DNA of 64,000 nucleotides from Dryocola sp051307055 (GTDB lineage: Bacteria > Pseudomonadota > Gammaproteobacteria > Enterobacterales > Enterobacteriaceae): NCBI RefSeq assembly GCF_051307055.1, contig NZ_CP149994.1:3162001-3226000 (forward strand). Reading direction: 5' to 3'. The notes below the pieces were generated by a model, which saw nothing but the letters and a program-made list of their open reading frames with translations, made no database searches and was not told where the DNA came from. Both the position numbers and the translations under genes were made by a program. Position 1 is the first letter of the stretch. Each line of letters starts with the position of its first letter. Below, in pieces: positions 17,117-25,900 of the stretch.

Positions 17117-18307
17117 ATGCTTGACGCACAAACCATCGCCGTTGTGAAATCCACTATTCCCCTGCTCGCCGCAACCGGCCCAAAACTTACCGCACACTTC
17201 TACGACCGCATGTTCAGCCATAACCCCGAGCTGAAAGATATCTTTAATATGAGCAACCAGCGCAACGGCGATCAGCGTGAAGCGCTGTTTAACGCCATCT
17301 GCGCCTACGCAACAAATATTGAAAACCTTGCGGCGCTGCTGCCTGCGGTAGAAAAAATCGCGCAGAAACACACCAGCTTCCAGATTAAACCTGAGCAGTA
17401 CGACATCGTAGGCGGCCATCTGTTAGCCACGCTTGATGAGATGTTCAGCCCCGGCCAGGAAGTGCTGGACGCGTGGGGCAAAGCCTACGGCGTGCTGGCT
17501 GGCGTGTTCATTAACCGTGAAGCGGAACTTTATCAGAAGAATGCGGCTAAAAGCGGCGGCTGGGAAGGCACCCGCGCCTTCCGTATCGTGGCAAAAGAGC
17601 CGCAGAGCGCGCTGATTACCAGCTTTGAATTTGCGCCTGTGGATGGGCTGCCGATCGCCGATTATCAGCCGGGCCAGTATCTTGGCGTGTGGTTAAAACC
17701 CGAAGGCTTCCCGCATCAGGAAATTCGCCAGTATTCTTTGACCCGCAAGCCAGACGGCAAGAGCTATCGTATTGCGGTGAAACGTGAGGATTTAGGGCAG
17801 GTTTCCAGCTGGCTGCATAATCACGCGAAAGCGGGCGATGAAGTGCTTCTGGCCGCGCCTGCAGGCGATTTCTTTATGGATGTCGCGCCGCAAACGCCGG
17901 TTACTTTGATTTCTGCAGGCGTAGGCCAGACGCCGATGCTGGCAATGCTTGATACCCTTGCCAAAAATGCCCATTCAGCTCAGGTAAACTGGTTACACGC
18001 GGCCGAACACGGCGAGGTGCACGCCTTTGCCGATGAGGTGCAGACGTTGGGTGATCAGCTTCCGCGCTTTGAGCGCCACGTCTGGTACCGCACGCCGAAC
18101 GAGAGCGATCGCGCTCAGGCAAAATTCGACAGCGAAGGGTTAATGGATTTGCTTGCGCAGGAAGGGAAAATCAGCGCGCCGGATATGCAGTTCTATCTCT
18201 GCGGCCCGGTGAACTTTATGCGCTTTGCCGCAGAGCAGCTGGTGAAACTGGGCGTTGAGCAGGATCGTATCCATTACGAATGCTTCGGCCCGCATAAGGT
18301 GATGTGA
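17117..18307 (+). CDS. hmp: Flavohemoglobin, nitric oxide dioxygenase
   Basis: 396 residues, full length. An N-terminal globin domain (about 1-138) binds heme and O2; the ferredoxin-reductase FAD domain (about 150-260, with RQYSLT) and the NAD domain (about 265-396, GVGQTPMLAML and YLCGPVNFM) pass electrons from NAD(P)H. It oxidises NO to nitrate. It is divergent from glyA, and the NsrR-like site upstream suggests NO-induced expression. Confidence 0.97.
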   Translation: MLDAQTIAVVKSTIPLLAATGPKLTAHFYDRMFSHNPELKDIFNMSNQRNGDQREALFNAICAYATNIENLAALLPAVEKIAQKHTSFQIKPEQYDIVGGHLLATLDEMFSPGQEVLDAWGKAYGVLAGVFINREAELYQKNAAKSGGWEGTRAFRIVAKEPQSALITSFEFAPVDGLPIADYQPGQYLGVWLKPEGFPHQEIRQYSLTRKPDGKSYRIAVKREDLGQVSSWLHNHAKAGDEVLLAAPAGDFFMDVAPQTPVTLISAGVGQTPMLAMLDTLAKNAHSAQVNWLHAAEHGEVHAFADEVQTLGDQLPRFERHVWYRTPNESDRAQAKFDSEGLMDLLAQEGKISAPDMQFYLCGPVNFMRFAAEQLVKLGVEQDRIHYECFGPHKVM

Positions 18308-18342
18308 TTTCCCTCTCATCCTGACCCTCTCCCCACCGGGGC

Positions 18343-18421
18343 GAGGGAACAAATCGAATCTGCTTCCTCTATCCCATAAGGAAGAGGGAGCAAATCGAAT
18401 CGGCTTCCTCTGTTCCATAAG
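18343..18421. repeat. Tandem pair of 38-bp repeats between hmp and glnB
   Basis: Two 38-bp units at 18343-18380 and 18384-18421 (period 41) differ at only a few positions; both begin GAGGGA and contain CAAATCGAATC, CTTCCTCT and CCATAAG. The purine-rich start and pyrimidine-rich middle of each unit are partly complementary, so the units can fold. The surrounding sequence (CCCTCTCC...GGGGCGAGGG) is another hairpin. They may serve as terminator-like structures between the convergent hmp and glnB genes. Confidence 0.6.
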
Positions 18422-18481
18422 CAAGACTGAATACTCGGATCTGCCTGCCCTTCCCCCTCTCAGGACGAGGAACGGGATGAA

Positions 18482-18820
18482 TCAGATTGCCGCGTCGTCT
18501 TCTTCGCCGGTGCGGATACGTACTACGCGCGCCACATCGAAGACGAAAATCTTACCGTCGCCAATTTTACCCGTCTGGGCGGTACGGATAATAGTGTCCA
18601 CGCAGGTATCGACGATATCGTCGGTAACCACGATTTCAATTTTCACCTTCGGCAGGAAATCCACCATATACTCGGCGCCGCGATACAGCTCGGTATGCCC
18701 TTTCTGGCGGCCAAAGCCTTTTACTTCGGTCACCGTCATGCCGGTGATGCCGACTTCCGCCAGCGCTTCGCGCACGTCATCCAGTTTGAACGGCTTAATA
18801 ATCGCATCAATTTTTTTCAT
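18482..18820 (-). CDS. glnB: Nitrogen regulatory protein P-II 1
   Basis: 112 residues, identical in length to E. coli GlnB. The T-loop with uridylylation site Tyr51 (ELYRGAEY) and the C-terminal signature GKIGDGKIFV are present. It senses 2-oxoglutarate and glutamine state and controls NtrB and GlnE. ATG 18820 (MKKIDAIIKPF) is the conserved start; the extension to 18865 is not. It lies 74 bp downstream of glrR on the same strand, as in E. coli. Confidence 0.97.
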   Translation of the reverse strand: MKKIDAIIKPFKLDDVREALAEVGITGMTVTEVKGFGRQKGHTELYRGAEYMVDFLPKVKIEIVVTDDIVDTCVDTIIRTAQTGKIGDGKIFVFDVARVVRIRTGEEDDAAI

Positions 18821-18893
18821 GATTTTCTCTGTCATTCCCGCACAACTTATGTGCGCTGCAAGCATGGTAATCGGTTGCTCAAATTACCATAGA

Positions 18894-20231
18894 CTACTCT
18901 TTAAAGTCATTGGCATCGAGTTCATGCCGGGAGAGTAATTTATAGAATTCAGTACGATTGCGCCCCGCCATGCGCGCCGCATGGGTGACGTTGCCTTTGG
19001 TGATTTGCAGCAGCTTGCGCAGATAGTTGAGCTCAAACTGATTACGCGCCTCGACAAACGTCGGCAGGACGGTGTTTTCCCCCTCCAGCGCCTGCTCCAC
19101 CAGCGCTTCGCTGATAACAGGAGCGGAAGTCAGCGCCACGCACTGCTCGATAACGTTAACCAGCTGCCGTACGTTACCCGGCCAGCTTGCGGCCATTAAG
19201 CGTTTCATCGCGTCGGTTGAGAAGCTGCGCACAAACGGCTTGTGGCGGTCGGCTGACTGGCGCAGCAGATGATTGGCCAGCAGCGGAATATCTTCCGCAC
19301 GCTCGTGCAGCGCCGGAATTTTCAGGTTCACCACGTTTAAGCGATAGAACAGATCTTCGCGGAACTCGCCGCGCTCCATCGCTTTTGGCAGGTCGCGGTG
19401 GGTGGCGGAGATAATGCGCACGTTAATATCCAGATCGCGGTTGCTGCCCAGAGGGCGTACCTTGCGTTCCTGCAACACACGCAGCAGCTTAACCTGCAGG
19501 GGAATCGGCATATCGCCAATTTCATCGAGGAATAACGTACCGCCTTCCGCCGCCTGGAACAGCCCTTCACGGCTGCTTACCGCGCCGGTAAACGCACCGC
19601 GCGCGTGACCAAACAGCTCCGACTCAAGCAGCTGCTCCGGCAAGGCGCCGCAGTTGATGGCAATAAACGCATTTTTGCTGCGCGGGCTGGCGTTGTGGAT
19701 TGCCTGCGCCAGAATCTCCTTCCCGGTGCCGCTTTGCCCGTTAATCAGCACGCTGACGTCGGACTGCGCGACCATCCGCGCCTGCTCAAGCAGACGGAGC
19801 ATATTCGGGCTGCGGGTGACTATCGTTTCGCGCCACATGTCATCGCCAGCGGCGACGGTGTGCACCAGCGCATCATCGATAGCCTGATACAGCGCATCTT
19901 TGTCTACCGGCTTGGTCAGGAAGCTGAACACGCCCTGCTGCGTGGCGGCAACGGCGTCCGGAATCGAACCGTGGGCGGTGAGAATGATAACCGGCATCCC
20001 CGGCTGCATCCTTTGGATTTCCGCGAACAGCGCCATGCCGTCCATTTCATCCATACGCAGATCGCTTATCACCAGATCGATTTTTTCCCGCCCGAGCAAA
20101 CGAAGCCCTTCCGCGCCGCTTTCCGCCGTCGAAACGGTATAGCCTTCGCTTGCCAGACGCATACCAAGAAGCTTAAGCAGCCCCGGGTCATCATCAACAA
20201 GCAGCAATCGGGCCGGTTTGCGTTGCGTCAT
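18894..20231 (-). CDS. glrR: Response regulator GlrR (sigma-54 activator)
   Basis: 445 residues: receiver domain (about 1-125, phospho-acceptor Asp57 in VISDLRMD), AAA+ sigma-54 interaction domain (about 135-370, Walker A GQSGTGKE, GAFTGA loop, Walker B LFLDEIGD) and C-terminal Fis-type helix-turn-helix. It is phosphorylated by GlrK and activates glmY (and rpoE in E. coli) at TGTC-N10-GACA sites, three of which are seen at 22807-22919. It overlaps qseG by 4 bp. Confidence 0.96.
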   Translation of the reverse strand: MTQRKPARLLLVDDDPGLLKLLGMRLASEGYTVSTAESGAEGLRLLGREKIDLVISDLRMDEMDGMALFAEIQRMQPGMPVIILTAHGSIPDAVAATQQGVFSFLTKPVDKDALYQAIDDALVHTVAAGDDMWRETIVTRSPNMLRLLEQARMVAQSDVSVLINGQSGTGKEILAQAIHNASPRSKNAFIAINCGALPEQLLESELFGHARGAFTGAVSSREGLFQAAEGGTLFLDEIGDMPIPLQVKLLRVLQERKVRPLGSNRDLDINVRIISATHRDLPKAMERGEFREDLFYRLNVVNLKIPALHERAEDIPLLANHLLRQSADRHKPFVRSFSTDAMKRLMAASWPGNVRQLVNVIEQCVALTSAPVISEALVEQALEGENTVLPTFVEARNQFELNYLRKLLQITKGNVTHAARMAGRNRTEFYKLLSRHELDANDFKE

Positions 20232-20986
20232 GGTTTTGCCTCCTGCTGTTTCTCATTATCCGTATCGGGTGCGGGCTTAGTGATATCGTCATCCGGGTTG
20301 CCCTGCGCCGCCGGGGCTGGGGCGGCTTTTTCGCCATCCCGACCGCCTTCCGGCAGGTAGCTGCTGGCTGGTTTGCGGCTGGAAAGCTGCCGTTCGATAT
20401 CCGTCAGGTTCTCAAGCTTGCGGGTAGTCAGATCCAACTGGCTGCGCAGCCGCTGTTGCTGCTCGCGCAGCGTATCCAGCTCCCCGTCCGCCGACTGCTG
20501 GAGCTTGCTGTAGCGCGTACGCTCGTCGGAAAGGTCAAGCAGTGAAGCCTGACCGTCGCGCCATAGCTGGAAGAGCGGGCGTACCTGGGCTGGCACTTCA
20601 CCTGCCATCGTATCAAGCTGGGTCATATATCGACGACGCTCTGTTGGGGTGATTTTGGCATTGCCTAACAGAATGCCGCGCTTAAAGGTGTCCTGCCAGG
20701 TATTGTCTGCCCACCTGCGGGCTTGCGCCCGCGCTTCTGCCGGCGGCAATCTTTCCGCGCAGTCCATACCGCGCAGCCAGAATAAGGGGTTGTTAACCGC
20801 TTCATGCCCTTCGATGTGCCAGATCTCCATACAGTCGGTGGAGAGATAATCCGCCAGTTGCTGTTCGGGCTCCTGGGGATGATGGGGCTGCTTAATAGAG
20901 CTGGTTACCGTATTTTGCACGCAGCCTGCCAGCATTAACGGCAGCAGAAGTACGCCAATACGGCGACGGAATAGTGTCACTTTCAT
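20228..20986 (-). CDS. qseG: Outer-membrane lipoprotein QseG
   Basis: 252-residue lipoprotein with signal peptide and lipobox LAGC (Cys22) right after a hydrophobic stretch. The mature part contains a likely coiled-coil (about 160-205, rich in Leu, Arg and Gln). In E. coli QseG stimulates the kinase GlrK (QseE). The C-terminal tail is long and rich in Pro, Ala and Asp compared with the 237-residue E. coli protein. It lies between glrK and glrR with 2-bp spacing and 4-bp overlap, so stoichiometric translation is likely. Confidence 0.92.
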   Translation of the reverse strand: MKVTLFRRRIGVLLLPLMLAGCVQNTVTSSIKQPHHPQEPEQQLADYLSTDCMEIWHIEGHEAVNNPLFWLRGMDCAERLPPAEARAQARRWADNTWQDTFKRGILLGNAKITPTERRRYMTQLDTMAGEVPAQVRPLFQLWRDGQASLLDLSDERTRYSKLQQSADGELDTLREQQQRLRSQLDLTTRKLENLTDIERQLSSRKPASSYLPEGGRDGEKAAPAPAAQGNPDDDITKPAPDTDNEKQQEAKP

Positions 20987-20988
20987 TT

Positions 20989-22425
20989 TTAATCATTCTC
21001 GGGAAAAACGGGCAATTCGATACGGAAACAGACGTCGGTGGTGTTGTCCTCAACCAGACGCAGCTCGCCGTGCATACGGCGGATACAATCCTGGGCGATG
21101 CTCAGCCCCAGGCCACTGCCTTTGACCGCACCTTTACGCTGTAGACTGCCCTGATAAAAAGGCTCAAAGATCATCTCCCGTTCGGTGGCCGGAATAGGTT
21201 GCCCGGTATTGGCTACCTCAACACGTAACGCAGCGCCAACCTGTGAGCTGCGCAGGTAAATGGTACCGGATTCACTGCCATAGTACACCGCATTGGAATA
21301 GAGATTATCCAGCACGCTCATAAGCAACATGGGTTCCGCCAGACAGGCCACGGGGCTGAGGTCACACTCGGTATGCATCATTTTAGCCCGTGCCGGCAAA
21401 CTGTGGGCGGAGATTACCATCTCAACCAGCGGCGCAAGCTCCACCTTTTCCAGCTCTATCTGGCCATCCGCCAGCTTGCGGTTGTAATCCAGCAGCTGCT
21501 CGATCAGTTTCTGCAGGTGGCGGCTGCTGCTATCAAGGATCTCCACCACCTCTTTTTGATCGGCCGTCAGCGGCCCGGCCACTTCGTCGGCCAGCAGCTC
21601 TGTCCCCTCACGCATACTCGCCAGCGGCGTTTTTAACTCATGGGAAATATGGCGCAAAAATTCATGACGTTGCGATTCAAGCCAGGAAAGGCGTTCGCTT
21701 AGCCAGACGATACGCTGGCCAACAGAGCGCAGTTCACGCGGGCCCTTAAACAAAACGGAATTGCCCAGCGAGCGCCCTTCGCCAAGCAGATTTATCATCC
21801 GCTCAATACCTTTCACCGGGCCGATAATCATACGGGTGAAGATAATCACCAGGCCCAGGCTCAGTAAAAACAGCACCAGCGCCTGCCAGCCGAAGAATTG
21901 ACCGCGTTCGGCTATCTCCTGCTGCAGCTGCTGGCCGCGAGAAAACACCACCGTACGCGTGGCCTGAACCATCTCAGCGTTGGCCGTTGCAAAGCTTTCC
22001 AGGTGTACCGCCGCCGTCGCGTCGGGGCCGCTGTTTTTGCACTGTAGCTCAGCAAGATCGTTTAAGGACTGGCGCAGCGCCTGATAGAGATGATCGTCGG
22101 GGAGCACGCCCGTGTGGGCATCGAGCATTTCCGCATAGCGTTTTCGCTGTCCCTGATAAACTTTCGCAAGCGTGGTGTCGTCCAGTACGCAGTACTGGCG
22201 ATAGCTGCGTTCCATTTCGAGGGCGACGTTAGTCATCGCCTCGCTGCGGCGAGCATCGATTAGCGTAGTACGGTTGGTCTGCGCGGCCTGCGCGCTAAGC
22301 GCGTTAAGACTCTGCCAGGCCTGCCAGGCAAGAACCAGCAGCGGCACCAGCACCAGCAAAAAAGCCATCATGACGAGCTGGCGTAGCGATCGAGGAAAAA
22401 AGTGCCACTGGTTCAATAGCTTCAT
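20989..22425 (-). CDS. glrK: Sensor histidine kinase GlrK (QseE)
   Basis: 478-residue inner-membrane kinase: transmembrane helix near 17-38, periplasmic helical sensor to about 175, second helix near 178-200, HAMP, dimerisation domain with phospho-His in FLRHISHELKTPLAS, and HATPase domain with DNLYSNAVYYG and GSGLGLSIA. ATG 22425 (MKLLNQWHFF) is chosen by homology; the in-frame extension to 22671 reads through the glmY RNA gene and is an artefact. It senses envelope state together with QseG. Confidence 0.95.
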   Translation of the reverse strand: MKLLNQWHFFPRSLRQLVMMAFLLVLVPLLVLAWQAWQSLNALSAQAAQTNRTTLIDARRSEAMTNVALEMERSYRQYCVLDDTTLAKVYQGQRKRYAEMLDAHTGVLPDDHLYQALRQSLNDLAELQCKNSGPDATAAVHLESFATANAEMVQATRTVVFSRGQQLQQEIAERGQFFGWQALVLFLLSLGLVIIFTRMIIGPVKGIERMINLLGEGRSLGNSVLFKGPRELRSVGQRIVWLSERLSWLESQRHEFLRHISHELKTPLASMREGTELLADEVAGPLTADQKEVVEILDSSSRHLQKLIEQLLDYNRKLADGQIELEKVELAPLVEMVISAHSLPARAKMMHTECDLSPVACLAEPMLLMSVLDNLYSNAVYYGSESGTIYLRSSQVGAALRVEVANTGQPIPATEREMIFEPFYQGSLQRKGAVKGSGLGLSIAQDCIRRMHGELRLVEDNTTDVCFRIELPVFPEND

Positions 22426-22489
22426 CTCAAATTTACCTGTGAGACATGATGCTAGCCGGGATTGGAGGGAGTTTAAAGCCTGGAAGGCC

Positions 22490-22691
22490 AGAAACAGCAA
22501 AGGCAGGGTTAAAAACCCTGCCTTTGCTCTGGAATCAGGCGGTGCCTTACTCAACGTTTCGCCCGGAGTATGCCAGGTCTCGAAGACTGTTGGCAAAAGG
22601 TGGACGGCAGGCACCTTGAGTGCGTCATTCGATGGTTTATGTAGCACGACTCTGAAACAGAGGGCTGACATAAGAGGGTGAATGAGCCACT
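22490..22691 (-). ncRNA. glmY: Small regulatory RNA GlmY
   Basis: On the minus strand the sequence from A22691 (AGTGGCTCATTCACC) runs through the conserved segment CTTCGAGACCTGGCATACTC and ends in a strong terminator hairpin (arms AGCAAAGGCAGGGTT and its complement, 22496-22528). Order (glrK - glmY - purL) and sequence match enterobacterial GlmY. GlmY sequesters RapZ and so protects GlmZ, which activates glmS translation. The conserved hairpins that bind RapZ are visible as the CTC-type stems in the 5' half. Confidence 0.93.
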
Positions 22692-22700
22692 AATTACTTT

Positions 22701-22719
22701 AATGCAGGATGTATGCCAA
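22701..22719 (-). promoter_or_regulatory. Sigma-54 promoter of glmY
   Basis: On the minus strand TTGGCATACATCCTGCATT has the -24 GG and -12 GC with exactly ten bases between them and starts the RNA about 12 bases later at 22691. This fits activation by GlrR. Confidence 0.85.
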
Positions 22720-22806
22720 CTTTAAATAAATTTATATATCTCTTTGTATTTAAGGGATTTATTTATAATTTTACCGGTGTTCGTTGCGCCTCTTTTTTCG
22801 TCCTGC

Positions 22807-22824
22807 TGTCGCCAATCAGCAACA
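22807..22824. promoter_or_regulatory. GlrR-type site 1 (imperfect)
   Basis: TGTC-N10-AACA, one mismatch from the TGTC-N10-GACA pattern bound by GlrR; it is the site nearest to the glmY promoter, about 90 bp upstream of the -24 element. Confidence 0.55.
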
Positions 22825-22869
22825 CCCTAAAAGCTGATTAAAAAAATTCATTAAAAACAATAAGTTAAA

Positions 22870-22887
22870 TGTCTCTTTTTGGAGACA
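22870..22887. promoter_or_regulatory. GlrR-type site 2
   Basis: Perfect TGTC-N10-GACA (TGTCTCTTTTTGGAGACA), also a good palindrome. It lies about 180 bp upstream of the glmY start. Confidence 0.8.
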
Positions 22888-22901
22888 CTTAAAACAGGCC
22901 G

Positions 22902-22919
22902 TGTCGGGTTTTGTAGACA
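22902..22919. promoter_or_regulatory. GlrR-type site 3
   Basis: Perfect TGTC-N10-GACA (TGTCGGGTTTTGTAGACA), abutting the purL terminator. With sites 1 and 2 it gives three activator sites, the number known upstream of E. coli glmY. Confidence 0.75.
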
Positions 22920-22943
22920 AAAAAATCCCCGCCGAAGCGGGGA
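22918..22943 (-). terminator. purL terminator
   Basis: Stem CCCCGC-TTCG-GCGGGG followed on the minus strand by a run of T, starting about 8 bp after the purL stop. Confidence 0.85.
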
Positions 22944-22950
22944 GTCATTA

Positions 22951-25900
22951 TTAACCTAGCTGCTTGCGGGCATTGCGGAAAATCCGCATCCACGGGCTGT
23001 CTTCGCCCCACTCCGCCGGATGCCAGGAATTGCTGACGGTGCGGAACACGCGCTCCGGGTGCGGCATCATAATGGTGACACGCCCGCTTTCGTTAGTCAC
23101 CGCTGTAATTCCATTTGGCGAGCCGTTCGGGTTAGCCGGGTAGTTTTGCGTCACTTTGCCAAAGTTATCGATAAAGCGCAGCGCCACCAGGCCTTTGCTT
23201 TCAAGCGCGGCCAGATGCGCGGCGTCGCGCACTTCCACATGACCTTCCCCGTGCGACACGGCGATGGGCATATGCGATCCCGCCATGCCCTGCAGCAGCA
23301 GCGACGGGCTGGAGCTGACTTCAACCAGGCTGAAACGCGCTTCAAAACGATCGGACTGGTTGCGCACAAAGCGCGGCCACAGGTCGCTGCCGGGGATCAG
23401 TTCGCGCAGGTTAGACATCATCTGACAGCCGTTACATACGCCCAGCGCCAGAGTTTGCGGGCGATGGAAGAAGGTTGCGAACTCGTCGCGCACGCGCTCG
23501 TTGAACAGAATTGATTTTGCCCAGCCTTCGCCCGCGCCTAATACATCCCCGTAGGAGAAGCCGCCGCAGGCCACCAGCGCCTGGAAATCCTCCAGCCCGC
23601 GACGCCCTGCCAGCAGATCGCTCATATGCACGTCGATGGCGTCGAAGCCGGCACGATGGAAGGCAGCAGCCATCTCAACGTGAGAGTTGACGCCCTGCTC
23701 GCGCAGAACGGCAACTTTTGGACGCGCGCCCGTTGCGATAAACGGCGCGGCGATATCTTCTTTGCTATCGAAGCTCAGCTTCACGTTCAGGCCCGGATCG
23801 TTGTCATTCGCTTTCGCTTCATGCTCTTGATCCGCACAGTCCGGATTATCACGCAGACGCTGCATCTGCCAGGTGGTTTCTGCCCACCACATGCGAAGCG
23901 TAGTACGGCTTTCGCTGAATACGGCATGACCGTCCGCCGTGATAGTAAAGCGATCGCCAGTAACGGCTTTTCCGAGGAAATGCGTGCACTCCGCCAGGCC
24001 ATGATCGGCAAGGATTTTCTCAACCGCCGCGCGATCCGCGGCTTTAATCTGGATCACCGCGCCCAGCTCTTCGTTAAACAAGGCGGCAAGGCGATCTTTA
24101 CCCAGCGCTGCAATATCCGCCTCCACGCCGCAGTGGCCGGTAAAGGCCATTTCCGCAAGCGTAACCAGCAGGCCGCCGTCTGAACGGTCGTGGTACGCCA
24201 GCAGTTTCTGCTCAGCCACCAGCGCCTGCATGGCGTTATAGAAGCCTTTAAGCTGTTCAACGTTGCGCACGTCGGCAGGTTTGTCGCCGAGCTGGCGATA
24301 AACCTGAGATAACGCCGTTGCGCCCAGCGCGTTGTGGCCGGCGCCCAAATCGATAAGCAGCAGCGCGTTATCTTCGGTACTCAACTGCGGCGTAACAGTA
24401 CGACGCACGTCTTCCACACGGGCAAAGGCGGTGATAACCAGCGAAAGCGGAGAAGTCATCTCACGCTGTTCGCAGCCTTCCTGCCAGCGGGTTTTCATCG
24501 ACATGGAGTCTTTGCCCACCGGTATGGTGATGCCAAGCTGCGGGCAAAGCTCTTCGCCCACGGCTTTCACCGCTTCATACAGGCCTGCATCTTCGCCAGG
24601 GTGACCTGCGGCAGCCATCCAGTTAGCGGAAAGCTTGATGCGTTTAAGCGAGCCAATCTGCGTGGCGGCGATATTGGTCAGCGCTTCACCCACCGCCAGA
24701 CGGGCGGATGCCGCAAAGTCCAGCAGCGCAACCGGCGCACGTTCACCGATGGACATCGCTTCGCCGTAGTAGCTGTCCAGGCTTGCGGTAGTGACCGCGC
24801 AGTTGGCTACCGGGATCTGCCACGGACCAACCATCTGATCGCGCGCAACCATGCCGGTTACGGTGCGGTCGCCAATGGTTATCAGGAAGGTTTTTTCCGC
24901 AACGGCAGGCAGATGCAGAACGCGATTGACCGCGTCGGCGATGGTAATGGTGCTGCTGTCCAGCGCATCGCCCTTCGCTTTTAAGGTTTCAACGTTGCGC
25001 TCCATCTTCGGCGTTTTACCCAGCAGCACGTCCAGCGGCATGTCGATCGGCTGGTCACCGAAATGGCTGTCGTTTAGCGTCAGATGTTTTTCTGCGGTGG
25101 CTTCACCGATAACCGCGTACGGCGCGCGTTCGCGGCGGCAAAGCTCGTCGAATAACTCAATTTGCTCAGGCGCTACCGCCAGCACATAGCGTTCCTGGGA
25201 TTCGTTACACCACACTTCAAGCGGGCTCATGCCAGGTTCGTCGTTGAGGATGTCGCGCAGTTCAAAACGTCCGCCACGGCCGCCGTCGCTTACCAGCTCC
25301 GGCATAGCGTTAGAAAGGCCGCCCGCGCCGACGTCGTGAATAAACAGAATCGGGTTGTGCTCGCCCATCTGCCAGCAGCGATCGATAACTTCCTGACAGC
25401 GGCGTTCCATTTCCGGGTTATCGCGCTGTACCGAGGCAAAATCCAGATCCGCGTCGGACTGGCCTGAAGCCATAGAGGAAGCCGCGCCGCCGCCCAGACC
25501 GATATTCATGGACGGGCCGCCGAGAACGATAAGCTTCGCGCCGGGCGGGATTTCGCCCTTCTGTACGTGGTCGGCACGGATGTTGCCTATGCCGCCCGCC
25601 AGCATAATTGGCTTATGGTAGCCGCGCAGCTCAACGCCGTTGTGGCTGTTAACCTGCTCTTCATAGGTACGGAAATACCCTGTTAACGCCGGACGGCCAA
25701 ATTCGTTGTTAAACGCGGCGCCGCCGAGCGGGCCTTCGGTCATGATATCCAGCGCCGTAACGATACGCTCTGGCTTGCCAAAATCTTCTTCCCACGGCTG
25801 TTCAAAACCGGGGATACGCAGGTTGGAGACGGAGAAGCCGACCAGGCCTGCTTTTGGTTTCGCGCCGCGCCCGGTTGCGCCTTCGTCACGGATTTCGCCG

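Noticed and set aside
20989..22671. Longer GlrK reading start at 22671
   Set aside because: The extra 82 codons coincide with the glmY RNA gene and its terminator, and the E. coli start corresponds to 22425.
24334..24984. Open frame of 216 codons opposite purL
   Set aside because: Antisense shadow within a conserved essential-type enzyme; no independent support.
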